DNA of 64,000 nucleotides from CAZLYK01 sp964563495 (GCA_964563495.1 CAZLYK010000008.1:1-64000); one strand, 5' to 3'. Numbered from the stretch's first letter, positions 1-10,298 are shown. The notes: a model not told the origin generated them from the letters alone. Numbers and translations are program-made.

Positions 1-70
1 TGACAGGATTTTTGCAGGATTAAACAGGATCTTGTCTGATCCTGCAAAAATCCTGTCAATCCTGTCTATT
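1..70. repeat. CAGGATT palindrome, copy 1 (left edge cut by window)
   Basis: Inverted repeat whose right arm ends in CAATCCTGTCTATT; the left arm is truncated by the window edge. It ends 7 nt before the hutU start codon, so it forms the whole visible leader of hutU, in which no Shine-Dalgarno sequence is seen. Confidence 0.9.
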
Positions 71-77
71 AATAAAA

Positions 78-1724
78 ATGAAAACAGTCAAAGCCCCGCG
101 AGGGGGAAAAATCAGTTGCAAGGGCTGGGTGCAGGAAGCGGCGCTCAGGATGCTCATGAACAATCTGGATCCGGATGTCGCCGAGAAGCCAGATGAGTTG
201 ATCGTCTATGGCGGGACGGGCAAAGCGGCGCGCAACTGGGAATCATTTGAAGCGATCGTCCGCAGCCTGCAATCACTGGAAAACGACGAGACCCTGCTCG
301 TCCAATCGGGAAAGCCGGTCGGGATCTTCCGTACGCACGAAGACGCGCCGCGGGTCCTGATCGCCAATTCAAACCTGGTCGGTCAATGGTCGAACTGGCA
401 GGATTTTCACGAGCTGGAAAGACTGGGGTTGACCATGTACGGGCAGATGACCGCCGGGTCATGGATTTACATCGGCAGCCAGGGCATAGTGCAGGGGACG
501 TTTGAGACATTCGCGGCCGCGGGAGTCAAACATTTTGGCGGATCGCTGGCGGGCAAGCTGATCGTCTCGGGCGGGATGGGTGGTATGGGCGGGGCTCAGC
601 CGCTGGCGGCGACCATGAACGGCGCGTGTTTTCTGGGGATCGACGTCGATCCCGAGCGGATCAGAAAGCGGATTCAAACCGGGTATTGCGACGAGATCTG
701 CTTTGACCTGGATGAAGCGCTGACGCTGCTGGCGGCCGCGCGCAAGAGCAATCACGTGGTCTCGATCGGGCTGGTCGGCAACTGCGCGGATGTGCTGCCG
801 GAGATGGTCAGGCGAGGGATCGTCCCGGACGTACTGACCGATCAGACCAGCGCACACGACGCGTTGTACGGTTATGTGCCGAATGGCATGCCTCTGGATG
901 AGGCGCTCAGGCTTCGCCGGGAAGATCCCGACGAGTACTTCAAACTCTCTATGGAAGCCATGGCCGTGCACGTTCGCGCCATGCTCAAACTGAAGCGGAT
1001 GGGCGCGGTCACCTTCGATTACGGAAACAACATCCGCGCGCAGGCGAAGAAGATGGGGGTCGAGGACGCGTTCGAGATTCCGGGCTTCGTCCCGGAATAT
1101 ATCAGGCCGCTCTTCTGCGAGGGTCGCGGGCCGTTCAGGTGGGTGGCGCTTTCCGGAAATCCGGATGACATACGCAAGACAGATGATCTGGCGCAGGAGC
1201 TCTTCCCGGAAGATCCGGTGCTTGCGCGATGGCTCAAACTGGCGCGCAACAAAATCAAGTTTCAGGGATTGCCGGCTCGCGTCTGCTGGCTGGGGTATGG
1301 CGACAGGGCCGAATTCGGGCTGGCGATCAACGACCTGGTCCGGCGTGGCGAGATCGAGGCTCCGGTCGTGATCGGGCGCGATCACCTGGATACGGGTTCG
1401 GTGGCCTCGCCATACCGCGAAACCGAGGGCATGATCGACGGGTCGGATGCGATCGCCGATTGGCCGCTGCTCAACGCCATGGTCAACACCGCGGCCGGCG
1501 CCTCATGGGTCTCGATTCACAATGGCGGTGGAGTCGGGATAGGATATTCGCTCCACGCGGGGATGGTCGTGGTCGCCGATGGAACCGATGGAGCATCGCG
1601 CAGGCTGCAGCGAGTGTTGACGACCGATCCGGGCATGGGCATTCTACGACACGCCGATGCTGGATATGAAGAAGCGATCGAAGAAGCCCGCAATCACGGC
1701 GTGAAAATACCAATGATGGAATAG
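78..1724 (+). CDS. hutU: Urocanate hydratase
   Basis: Second step of histidine degradation: converts urocanate to 4-imidazolone-5-propionate using tightly bound NAD+, in the cytoplasm. The 548-residue length is typical of the family. Visible family signatures are the glycine-rich GGMGGMGGAQPLA stretch (about residues 166-178), YGNNIR, FCEGRGPFRW, the GLPARVCWLG segment that carries the conserved cysteine, and the C-terminal HNGGGVGIGYSLHAGM block. It is the first visible gene of a hutU-hutG-hutI run on the same strand; the gene for histidine ammonia-lyase is not in the window. The ATG follows a palindromic repeat by 7 nt without an obvious ribosome binding site, and the TAG stop lies inside the next copy of that repeat. 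Confidence 0.97.
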   Translation: MKTVKAPRGGKISCKGWVQEAALRMLMNNLDPDVAEKPDELIVYGGTGKAARNWESFEAIVRSLQSLENDETLLVQSGKPVGIFRTHEDAPRVLIANSNLVGQWSNWQDFHELERLGLTMYGQMTAGSWIYIGSQGIVQGTFETFAAAGVKHFGGSLAGKLIVSGGMGGMGGAQPLAATMNGACFLGIDVDPERIRKRIQTGYCDEICFDLDEALTLLAAARKSNHVVSIGLVGNCADVLPEMVRRGIVPDVLTDQTSAHDALYGYVPNGMPLDEALRLRREDPDEYFKLSMEAMAVHVRAMLKLKRMGAVTFDYGNNIRAQAKKMGVEDAFEIPGFVPEYIRPLFCEGRGPFRWVALSGNPDDIRKTDDLAQELFPEDPVLARWLKLARNKIKFQGLPARVCWLGYGDRAEFGLAINDLVRRGEIEAPVVIGRDHLDTGSVASPYRETEGMIDGSDAIADWPLLNAMVNTAAGASWVSIHNGGGVGIGYSLHAGMVVVADGTDGASRRLQRVLTTDPGMGILRHADAGYEEAIEEARNHGVKIPMME

Positions 1725-1806
1725 ACAGGATTGACAAGATTTGTCCAGGATTCAACCAGATATTTTCTTGTCAAATCCTGCAATAATCCTGTCAATCCTG
1801 TCCATT
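1720..1806. repeat. CAGGATT palindrome, copy 2 (hutU-hutG spacer)
   Basis: Complete inverted repeat that fills nearly the entire space between hutU and hutG. Its left end AATAG contains the hutU stop codon (1722-1724); its right end lies 10 nt before the hutG ATG. Confidence 0.92.
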
Positions 1807-1816
1807 ATTTATTGCC

Positions 1817-2755
1817 ATGGCTATTTTCGAAGATCCAAATTGGCCGCGGGCCGGCGCGTGGTTGGCCGGGACGCATGTAGAAAAGACGCTCGGGCGGTTG
1901 GCGGTGCTCGGTGCGCCGCTCCGGCTCGGCTCGCTCACGCCGGGCAGGTGCGATCTGGCGCCCGCCGCCGTTCGCTCGATTCTGCGTAAATACAGCTGCT
2001 ATGACATAGAGGCTGAGACCGACCTGCAGCAGGTTGAGGCGCTGGATCTGGGCGATCTGCCGCTCGCCGATTTAAAGCTCGAAGAGGCGTTCGAGCCTTT
2101 GCGCGATGCGGTGCGCAGCGCAGTGGCCGGGGCCGATGCGGTTGTCGTCATCGGTGGAGACAACGGGGTGACGCGGCCGGCGGTCCACGGCATCTGCGGT
2201 TCGCTCGAAAATTGCGGGCTGATCACGATCGACGCTCATTTCGACCTGCGCGATCTGGATCACGGATTGACCAATGGGAACCCGGTCAGGGCGCTGCTTG
2301 CCGACGGGTTACCCGGAGAGAACATCGTCCAGATCGGGATTCAGGCTTTCGCCAACTCGCGCCAGTACGCCGAGATCGCGCGATCGGCCGGGATCACGGT
2401 GATCACCATGGAACAGGTGCGGGCGCACGATCTGGAAACGCTCCTGAACGAGGCTCTGGACCATCTCGAGAACGAGGTCGAATCGATCTACGTCGATCTT
2501 GATCTGGACGTGCTCGATCGTATCTATGCACCGGCGACGCCCGGGTCTCGCCCCGGCGGGCTGACTCCGTGGGAGTTGCGCCGGGCGGCATGGCTCTGCG
2601 GCGTGCATCCGAAGGTCCGCGCGATAGACCTGGTCGAGGTCGATCCGGCGAATGACATCGCCGACACGACTTTGCTGACTACGGGCGCCTGCCTGCTCTC
2701 ATTCGCTTCGGGGCTGGTGACGCGACTGGCGGCGAAAACCGATAAATCGATATGA
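1817..2755 (+). CDS. hutG: Arginase-family formimidoylglutamase
   Basis: Probably hydrolyses N-formimino-L-glutamate, the product of HutI, to glutamate and formamide. It belongs to the ureohydrolase (arginase/agmatinase) fold with a binuclear Mn site. Metal-site motifs visible are DAHFDLRD (the DAHxD motif) and SIYVDLDLDVLD (the SxDxDxxD motif). The first classical motif, GGDH, reads GGDNGVTRP here, so one expected metal-ligand histidine is asparagine. I have an impression that some HutG-like lineages share this, but cannot verify it. The stop overlaps the hutI start by ATGA, so the two are translationally coupled, which supports the hut role. No clear Shine-Dalgarno sequence precedes the ATG. 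An agmatinase-like role is a less likely alternative given the operon. Confidence 0.85.
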   Translation: MAIFEDPNWPRAGAWLAGTHVEKTLGRLAVLGAPLRLGSLTPGRCDLAPAAVRSILRKYSCYDIEAETDLQQVEALDLGDLPLADLKLEEAFEPLRDAVRSAVAGADAVVVIGGDNGVTRPAVHGICGSLENCGLITIDAHFDLRDLDHGLTNGNPVRALLADGLPGENIVQIGIQAFANSRQYAEIARSAGITVITMEQVRAHDLETLLNEALDHLENEVESIYVDLDLDVLDRIYAPATPGSRPGGLTPWELRRAAWLCGVHPKVRAIDLVEVDPANDIADTTLLTTGACLLSFASGLVTRLAAKTDKSI

Positions 2756-4005
2756 GTCGCTCTCTGGCAGTCATCAACTGTTCGCAACTGGTCACGCTGA
2801 GCGGCCCGGCGCGCGCCCGTTGCGGTGCGGAGATGCGCGATCTTGGGATCATCGCCGATGGCGCGATGCTCGTTCGCGATGGCCTGATCGAGCGAGCCGG
2901 GACCCGCGTTGAGATCGAGCGGCTGATCACGCCGGATTGCGAGGTGATCGACGCCGGGCGGCGGATCGTCCTTCCCGGTTTCGTAGATGCGCACACGCAC
3001 CCGGTCTTCGCCGGCAACCGTGCCGATGAATTCGAGATGCGCGCTGCCGGCGCGACCTATCAGCAGATCGCCGCCTCTGGCGGCGGGATCAGATCGACCG
3101 TCCGTCAGACGCGCGCAGCGAGCGAGGACGAGCTCGTCGAGACTTCGAAACGCTACAGCCAATGGTTTTTGCGTTCCGGGACGACCACGGTCGAAGCCAA
3201 ATCCGGTTACGGCCTGACGGTCGAAGACGAATTGAAGATGCTGCGCGCGATTCGCCGGCTCAACCGTGAGACGAGGCTGCGATATGTGCCGACATTTCTC
3301 GGAGCACACGTAGCGCCTGACGAGTTCAAAGGTCGCAATTCCGATTATCTCGACCTGATCATCGAAGAGATGCTTCCGCGTGTGGCGAGGGAAGGATTGG
3401 CGGAATATGCCGATGCGTTCTGTGAAGAAGGCGCTTTCAGCCCGGAGGAATCGCGACGGGTCTTAACCGCCGCCCGGGGTTTGGGTTTGAAGCTGCGGGT
3501 GCACGCCGATCAGCTCTCGCCCGGTGGAGGCGCGGCCCTGGCTGCGGAGCTCGGAGCGGCGACGGCGGATCATCTGGAATATACCGGCGCCGCCGGAATC
3601 GCGGCGCTCAAGGCGGCCAATCTCCAGCCGGTCTTACTCCCCGCTTCCGTTTTCATGTTAGGAGTGCAGCGTTACCCGAATGCGCGTGCGATGATCGATG
3701 CGGGGCTCGCTCTGGTCCTCGCTACGGATTTCAATCCCGGGTCATCCCCCGTGCCCTCCATGCTGCTGGTTATGACGCTGGCCATGACCCAGATGAAGAT
3801 GACCGCCGCTGAGGCCATCACCTCGGCGACGATCAACGCGGCTTATAGCCTCGGCCGGGGCGATCAGATCGGCTCACTCGAGCGCGGCAAGCGGGCGGAC
3901 TTTGTCATTCACGACTGCAGTGATTATCGCGAGCCGGCGTATTTCGCCGGTCTCGAGCACCCGTCGATGGTCTTCACCGGCGGAGACGAGGCTTTGATCA
4001 AATAG
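2752..4005 (+). CDS. hutI: Imidazolonepropionase
   Basis: Third step of histidine degradation: hydrolyses 4-imidazolone-5-propionate to N-formimino-L-glutamate. It is a metal-dependent amidohydrolase of 417 residues. Zinc/iron ligands are seen in DAHTHPVFAG (HxH, about residue 81), HADQLSPGG, the DHLEYT histidine and the ATDFNPGSSP aspartate. The start overlaps the hutG stop (ATGA). The TAG stop is contributed by a copy of the dispersed palindromic repeat (AATAGACAGG). Identification is strong from motifs and operon context. Confidence 0.97.
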   Translation: MSRSLAVINCSQLVTLSGPARARCGAEMRDLGIIADGAMLVRDGLIERAGTRVEIERLITPDCEVIDAGRRIVLPGFVDAHTHPVFAGNRADEFEMRAAGATYQQIAASGGGIRSTVRQTRAASEDELVETSKRYSQWFLRSGTTTVEAKSGYGLTVEDELKMLRAIRRLNRETRLRYVPTFLGAHVAPDEFKGRNSDYLDLIIEEMLPRVAREGLAEYADAFCEEGAFSPEESRRVLTAARGLGLKLRVHADQLSPGGGAALAAELGAATADHLEYTGAAGIAALKAANLQPVLLPASVFMLGVQRYPNARAMIDAGLALVLATDFNPGSSPVPSMLLVMTLAMTQMKMTAAEAITSATINAAYSLGRGDQIGSLERGKRADFVIHDCSDYREPAYFAGLEHPSMVFTGGDEALIK

Positions 4006-4020
4006 ACAGGACTGACAGGA
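4001..4020. repeat. CAGGATT element, short half copy 3
   Basis: Only the outer 20 bp of one arm are present. It contains the hutI stop codon and ends directly at the ATG of the following small gene, so its AGGA is the only candidate ribosome binding sequence. Confidence 0.75.
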
Positions 4021-4299
4021 ATGGAACAACCAATCTGGAATTTCGAACAGGAGCCGGCTGCTGAACCACTCGATGAGACCGGCATCAATCTGCGCGCATA
4101 CTTCGACCGCATGCCGGATGAGAAGATGCGCCAATACAACCCTTCTTGGACCGATGAGCAGGTCATCGAATGGGACGGGAATTTTCGCGACGACGGCTTT
4201 CTTATGCTCTTGTGCTGCGAACGCGACGTCGATGTCAGTGAATACCGCGAAGTATTGGCCGAGTGCATTAAATACCGAGAGAGGAATAGACAGGATTGA
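4021..4299 (+). CDS. Small acidic protein of unknown function downstream of hutI
   Basis: A 92-residue soluble, acidic protein with no signal peptide or membrane segment. I do not recognise a family. It has codon-like composition, starts with ATG 15 nt after the hutI stop and is likely cotranscribed with the hut genes. Residues around FDRMPDEKMRQYNPSW and a CC pair near residue 65 are notable. The last residues NRQD and the TGA stop are encoded by the following palindromic repeat, so the ancestral C-terminus was probably slightly different. Confidence 0.65.
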   Translation: MEQPIWNFEQEPAAEPLDETGINLRAYFDRMPDEKMRQYNPSWTDEQVIEWDGNFRDDGFLMLLCCERDVDVSEYREVLAECIKYRERNRQD

Positions 4300-4371
4300 C
4301 AGGATTTTTGCAGGATTGGACAAGAAAGAATCGTGTTTAATCCTGCAATAATCCTGTCAATCCTGTCTATT
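4285..4371. repeat. CAGGATT palindrome, copy 4 (convergent genes)
   Basis: Complete inverted repeat between two convergent genes. It encodes the NRQD-stop end of the plus-strand gene and ends 2 bp from the stop codon of the minus-strand cytochrome gene. Position and symmetry would suit a bidirectional terminator. Confidence 0.92.
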
Positions 4372-4373
4372 CT

Positions 4374-5351
4374 TCAGTATTCGCAGAGTGCGCTGTGAAC
4401 GGTGTAGGGTTTTCTTTCTTTGAACGAGCCCTCGGACAGGTGGCAATCAAAGCAGATCGGCGCTTTCAAGATCCGCCTGTGCTTGAAGCTGGTGTTGGCG
4501 TGAACCTGGTGGCAGCTCAGGCAGGTGATCGCATCGGATCCGTTGACGACTACATCGCGAACGTTTCGCCAGACGTGGCGATCTCCCGGATTTAGATTCT
4601 GATCGTCGGCCCTGGCGAAATCCGCCTCGAAATCCTGAAACAGATTATCACCGGAGATAAAATTGTTAGGATAAGGCAATCCGGTTGAGCGCGACTTCGC
4701 TTCGCGCAGGTGGCACTGCGCGCAGATCGAGGTGATCACCTGAGCGTCATTGCGCCGCTTCTTCGAGAGCAGAATCAGCGATGTATCTTTGGTGTGGTTC
4801 AAATTGACGTCGCCGTGACAGGTGTAACAATCCAGCCCGAAGGCGGTGAAGGTTCTCTTCTTCGGCTCAACGGCCGTAGCGTGACAACCGGCACAGCGAT
4901 CGGCGAATTTCTCCTTCTCCCAGGCAATCTTCTCCAACCCGCTCCAGCCCGAGGCCTTGCGATCCTTGTCTAAAGCAGCTTGGACATTGAGCATGGCGAA
5001 TTTCCCATACCCGTCTTTTTTGAGAAACCGGACGAGATGGCGGCTGCCGAGAAAGTATTCGACCCCGGCTTCAAATTTTGAGAGGGAGATCTGGGATTTG
5101 AGCAGCGCCTCCAGGTCCGGCGCGTCCTGACGATCACGCACGGTCAACGCGTGAGAATTCCTCACCCAGGTCGGCCCGATATCGTTACGATGACAGAAGA
5201 GACATTCGTCGCCCTGTACGTATTCGGGGATTGGCTTCCCGACATGATTGCCGCCCCAAGCCGCCGGATCGAGCTGTTTTTGACCGCCCGGATCCTGCCT
5301 CATGAAAAAGAAGAGAGTGATGGCCGCAATAATCGCCAGTGATTTGATCAT
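4374..5351 (-). CDS. Hexaheme c-type cytochrome, exported
   Basis: A 325-residue protein with an N-terminal hydrophobic signal (residues about 2-17) followed by six CxxCH heme-attachment motifs: CLFCH, CAGCH, CYTCH, CAQCH, CLSCH and CFDCH. Additional histidines could serve as distal ligands. It should be a periplasmic or membrane-anchored electron carrier, resembling cytochrome c554/NapC-type multiheme proteins in motif spacing only. The neighbouring genes do not identify an electron donor or acceptor. The start is supported by a GGTGA just upstream. The stop lies next to a palindromic repeat. Confidence 0.88.
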   Translation of the reverse strand: MIKSLAIIAAITLFFFMRQDPGGQKQLDPAAWGGNHVGKPIPEYVQGDECLFCHRNDIGPTWVRNSHALTVRDRQDAPDLEALLKSQISLSKFEAGVEYFLGSRHLVRFLKKDGYGKFAMLNVQAALDKDRKASGWSGLEKIAWEKEKFADRCAGCHATAVEPKKRTFTAFGLDCYTCHGDVNLNHTKDTSLILLSKKRRNDAQVITSICAQCHLREAKSRSTGLPYPNNFISGDNLFQDFEADFARADDQNLNPGDRHVWRNVRDVVVNGSDAITCLSCHQVHANTSFKHRRILKAPICFDCHLSEGSFKERKPYTVHSALCEY

Positions 5352-5362
5352 GAATCACCATG

Positions 5363-5428
5363 ACAGACAGGATTGAGATAATTGGGGGCCCACCCCAATT
5401 ATCCTGCAAAAATCCTGTCAATCCTGCT
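5363..5428. repeat. CAGGATT palindrome, copy 5 (diverged)
   Basis: Diverged copy: the right arm CCTGCAAAAATCCTGTCAATC is well kept, while the left side is replaced by an ATAATTGGGG/CCCCAATTAT hairpin. It lies upstream of the cytochrome gene. Confidence 0.8.
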
Positions 5429-5474
5429 CATGTCGGGACACTTTTCCGGCGCTGGGGAAATTAGCCGGGAAATT

Positions 5475-5511
5475 CAACCGCCAAGAGGCCAAGCTCGCCA
5501 AGACCGCCAGG
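5475..5511. repeat. CCAAGAGGCCAAG repeat, half copy
   Basis: Stretch of CCGCCAAGAGGCCAAG-type sequence that matches one arm of the palindrome found at 63288-63381. Only one arm is present here. Confidence 0.6.
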
Positions 5512-5536
5512 TCATCAAAGCAGAAAATTGTCAATT

Positions 5537-6490
5537 CTATTTCTTGCTGTAGACCGCGCTGCCGAGCCGGACAAACGGGCCGCCGTCTTCGGATAACTCC
5601 TCGGTGACCGAGAACGAGTGGGCCGAGATGATCGAGATGATCCGGCGCAGTTGAACGGATTGAGCCCTGGTCTTGACCGGATCGACGGCGAAGCGGATTG
5701 AGATCGGGCTGCTCCAGTCCCCGCGGCTGGTGACCGTCAATCCGTTAGCCAGCTTCTCGGCAAAGGTCATGGTTTTGGTCGCCTCGTCATAGACGATCAC
5801 GCTGGTCTCTTTGTAAGCGCCCGATTCCGAATTGCCGGTGATCACACCGTCCAGGGTCTTGCCGTCCGGGCGCTTGGTGTAGGTCAAGATGCCTTCTCTG
5901 GGCGCCGGTCCGAGAGCGCTCTCGCGTCCCAGATATTTGAAGCTCCACTGGCCGACGAAATAATCGATCGACTGTTTCTGCTGCGGCTGCTCAACCTGCA
6001 CCCGCTGACCCTGAGGCCGTCCCTGTTGGCCCTGCTGTTGGCCCTGCTGCTGGCCTGGCTGGTTCTGTGCGGCGGCGGGGGCGAGTGGACCTTCGGTATC
6101 CATGCTGACCCGCTTGAGCTCGATATCGAAAGTCACGGCCTGGCCGCCGAAATCCAGCGCACCCTGCCCTTTCATCGATTCGCCATCCAGCTTGAATGTG
6201 TAATTGACGACGAGCGTGGCCTGCGGGGTTTCGATATCGGCTCTGGCGGTGATGTTATCGCCATCGATCTTGATCTCTTTGAGCTGAATCTCGGTCCCGG
6301 GGCGTAAGCCCAGTGTCCGGCCGGTATAGCTGTCGCCGTCTTTTTTGAAGATCGCGGTCGTCGGGCGCTCGCCCTGCATCGATTGCAGCTTGCCTTCCCA
6401 GCGGCCGGACAGTTTATCCTGCGCCGGCGCGATCACGCCCAACATTTGAATCAGTAAACATGCTCCCAATACGATCAATAAACGTCGCAT
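5537..6490 (-). CDS. Secreted two-domain beta-rich protein, function unknown
   Basis: A 317-residue protein with a signal peptide (MRRLLIVLGACLLIQMLGVIAPAQ), a first beta-rich domain (about 25-130), a glutamine/glycine-rich linker made of GQQQ-type repeats (about 140-165) and a second beta-rich domain (about 175-317) containing a GNSESGAYKE-like stretch. The pattern recalls lipocalin-like or DUF1579-like sheets, but I cannot assign one. The start at 6490 is chosen because GGAGG stands 9 nt upstream; an in-frame ATG 15 nt earlier lacks this. Confidence 0.75.
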   Translation of the reverse strand: MRRLLIVLGACLLIQMLGVIAPAQDKLSGRWEGKLQSMQGERPTTAIFKKDGDSYTGRTLGLRPGTEIQLKEIKIDGDNITARADIETPQATLVVNYTFKLDGESMKGQGALDFGGQAVTFDIELKRVSMDTEGPLAPAAAQNQPGQQQGQQQGQQGRPQGQRVQVEQPQQKQSIDYFVGQWSFKYLGRESALGPAPREGILTYTKRPDGKTLDGVITGNSESGAYKETSVIVYDEATKTMTFAEKLANGLTVTSRGDWSSPISIRFAVDPVKTRAQSVQLRRIISIISAHSFSVTEELSEDGGPFVRLGSAVYSKK

Positions 6491-6526
6491 TGATTGATCC
6501 TCCAATCTGATCTCAACCGATCAGGA

Positions 6527-7036
6527 TTACATTCCGTCCTCGTCGGCCGAAGGGCCGTAGATCGAGGGGACGGGAATATTATTAAGCCTCAGATAGACGC
6601 TGAGCTGGCCGCGATGATGAATATTGTGACTCATGACGAAGCCGCGCAGGACGGCGATCCGGGGCATAGTAAGGAGTGTGTTTCCACCCGAGAGGAGCGA
6701 CCAGTTTTTGAACAGGTGCTCATCGCTCGCGCCCGAAATCGCCGCGCGCGCCGCCGCGACATTCCGGTCGAACTTTTCGAGCGCCTCCTGCGTCGAGGTG
6801 ACCTCTTTCTCGTGATAAGGCTCGGCACCAGAGGGATTGAGGTCGAAATTATCCTGGCCGATGGTCATAACCGTCCAGCTCGGAATGTTGGCGATGTGCG
6901 TCGCGAGGCCGCCCATGCTCATGGACTTTTCGTGCGGTTTCCAGGCGAGGTTGCCGCTGGGGACTCTCTCCAGGGCCCGGCGCGTCGTCGCCATCTCGTT
7001 ATCAAACTCCGGCAGTAAGGCATCAATGATTGCCAT
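6527..7036 (-). CDS. DinB-family metalloprotein
   Basis: A 169-residue four-helix-bundle protein of the DinB/YfiT superfamily. The three metal-ligand histidines expected for the family are visible as H47 (GLATHIANIP), H137 and H141 (MSHNIHHRGQ). Members are used as thiol-dependent S-transferases or have unknown roles, so substrate cannot be stated. It is cytoplasmic with no signal peptide. It lies 36 bp upstream of the secreted beta protein on the same strand and may be cotranscribed with it. Confidence 0.88.
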   Translation of the reverse strand: MAIIDALLPEFDNEMATTRRALERVPSGNLAWKPHEKSMSMGGLATHIANIPSWTVMTIGQDNFDLNPSGAEPYHEKEVTSTQEALEKFDRNVAAARAAISGASDEHLFKNWSLLSGGNTLLTMPRIAVLRGFVMSHNIHHRGQLSVYLRLNNIPVPSIYGPSADEDGM

Positions 7037-7063
7037 ATCTTTTCTCCTTTTTAAGTTAACGAA

Positions 7064-7199
7064 AATAGACAGGATTGACAGGATTTTTGCAGGATTAAAC
7101 AGGATTGCTTAGGGGAAATATGTTTGTGATTATCGCCAAAACCTCTTCCTTGTAATAATCCTGTTTAATCCTGCAAAAATCCTGTCAATCCTGTCTATT
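7064..7199. repeat. CAGGATT palindrome, copy 6 (long form)
   Basis: Long form (about 136 bp) with well-conserved outer arms and a variable centre of roughly 50 bp. It separates two minus-strand genes and ends 3 bp from the amidohydrolase stop codon. Confidence 0.93.
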
Positions 7200-7202
7200 T
7201 CT

Positions 7203-8732
<1,530 letters not shown>

Positions 8733-8776
8733 TTGACGGCTCCTTCGGTTCTGGTGATTAGAAAGCCATGACATGA

Positions 8777-8843
8777 ACTTCCGCAGGACTGAACAAAAAC
8801 CGTCTTGTTCAGTTCCGCGGAAGTCTTGTCGGTCCTGTCTATT
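8777..8843. repeat. CAGGATT palindrome, copy 7 (strongly diverged)
   Basis: Arms read ACTTCCGC-GGACTGAACA and its complement, followed by GTCGGTCCTGTCTATT. The outer right end is recognisable; the interior has changed on both sides in a matching way, keeping the hairpin. Confidence 0.75.
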
Positions 8844-8942
8844 CAGATTCAGTTAAGTGAAATGAGTTACTATCGGCTCCCCCGGAGCCGGTGAGAAGTA
8901 GGCGATAACAAACACAACCCCTTTTATTTGCACACTCATCAG

Positions 8943-10298
8943 TTACTTGATCGAGGCTTGCTGTGTCCGCAGATCTTGACTATCGATCGTGTAATCGATC
9001 CAGCCGATCATCATTTCTTCCCACGTCTGATCGCCCCAGCGAATGTCCTTCGTCGGGTCCGGGTTGAATTTATTGTTGGCTGAATTGTCAAAGTGTGCGA
9101 CGCAATCGATCCGGCTTCCCTTCGGAACGGCGATCGGCTCTTTCACGAGATAGACCAATTGCCAGTTGAAGTCGTACTTCGGCACGCGCAGAAGGATCTT
9201 CGAGGTCCCGTCGGGATAGACCAGCTTGTATTCAAAGTCTTTTCCGCGGACGTGCATATGCGGCATGAACATATGAATATGGACGTCCTCGGTGAAGGTG
9301 TACGAAGAGTGCGATTCATAGTTCGCCTCGCCCGCCGGGATGACCAGCTTGCCCGGATCGGTCAGGACGCCTTTGGTGATGACGCGTTTTTCGACCGGCC
9401 CTTTGGCAAACCACAAACCGACGCCGGTCGCGTCCTTGGCCGCCGTCCCGGTGGTGGTGTAATGCATCTGGAAGATCAGGACCGAACCCTTCTTGATCAG
9501 CTTGGCGTTGCCCGGACGCAGGGTGAGCGGGCTCATCCCGGGGGCCCAGCCGATCAGCATGCCGTCGGGATTGGTTCCGCGCCGCTGCGGGCGCTGCTGA
9601 TCCCGGGTCTCGGGGTTGACCCGCTGCTGCCCGAGCTTGATTTCACCGGCCGGCGGCAACGGCCCCTGATCGGGCTCGCGAACGCTGATGATCACGTGAT
9701 GCACCACGCTCGGCTCACCGCGTTTGATCTCGGCGAACTGGACATACTTGTCCTCGGTGAAATTGGTCGGAACAGCGTAGTACCTGTACGGTACTGTCCC
9801 GTCGGAAGGGATCTCAGCGGTCTCGGTCATCGAAAGCACGATATCCGGCTCGCCGAATTTCCATCCGGTGGCCGGGAACTTGGGCGGTGACGGAAGATCT
9901 TTCGGGTCGCCCTCTTTTGATCCGCCGTCGACCCAGGCGCGGATCGTCTCGATCTGCTGCGCTGTCAGTCGCCGGTCGTTGGCGAATTCACCGTGATTCG
10001 GATCGGCATACCACGGCGGCATTTCGCGTCCGACTACCTTCTCGCGAATCGACCTCGCCCACGGGCGGACCTCTTTGTAGCTGATCAATGACATCGGCGC
10101 CATTTCTCCAGGTCGATGACAACTGGCACAGTTGGCATACAGGATCGGCGCGACATCCTTGTTAAATGTCACGGTGGCAGGGGTGGCAGGGGTGGCAGGG
10201 GTGGCGGAATTGGTTGCCGTGAAGACCAATCCACAACCCAGCAACGCCCCGACTGATAGACAACTGATTAATAAGCGTCTGCTGCGAGCTTGAATCAT
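8943..10298 (-). CDS. Secreted cytochrome c / copper type II monooxygenase-like protein
   Basis: A 451-residue exported protein. After the signal region and an ATP-rich (Ala-Thr-Pro) linker comes a single heme motif CASCH (about residue 57) with a probable axial Met in REMPPWY. The C-terminal two thirds look like a copper type II, ascorbate-dependent monooxygenase fold: VVHHVIIS (His pair, CuA-like), FQMHYTTTG, and MPHMHVRGKDF (HxH, CuB-like). Proteins joining a cytochrome domain to this fold are common in Acidobacteria-like genomes; function is not established. It could be a periplasmic copper oxygenase fed with electrons by its own heme. The linker is encoded by a 9-bp tandem repeat. Confidence 0.82.
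   Translation of the reverse strand: MIQARSRRLLISCLSVGALLGCGLVFTATNSATPATPATPATVTFNKDVAPILYANCASCHRPGEMAPMSLISYKEVRPWARSIREKVVGREMPPWYADPNHGEFANDRRLTAQQIETIRAWVDGGSKEGDPKDLPSPPKFPATGWKFGEPDIVLSMTETAEIPSDGTVPYRYYAVPTNFTEDKYVQFAEIKRGEPSVVHHVIISVREPDQGPLPPAGEIKLGQQRVNPETRDQQRPQRRGTNPDGMLIGWAPGMSPLTLRPGNAKLIKKGSVLIFQMHYTTTGTAAKDATGVGLWFAKGPVEKRVITKGVLTDPGKLVIPAGEANYESHSSYTFTEDVHIHMFMPHMHVRGKDFEYKLVYPDGTSKILLRVPKYDFNWQLVYLVKEPIAVPKGSRIDCVAHFDNSANNKFNPDPTKDIRWGDQTWEEMMIGWIDYTIDSQDLRTQQASIK
10172..10206. repeat. Short tandem repeat GGTGGCAGG in coding sequence
   Basis: Three to four copies of a 9-bp unit encode the Ala-Thr-Pro linker between signal peptide and cytochrome domain of the minus-strand protein; length variation would keep frame. 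Confidence 0.8.

Noticed and set aside
1..4299. Complete histidine utilisation operon
   Set aside because: Histidine ammonia-lyase (hutH) and a HutC regulator are not visible; it may lie left of the window.
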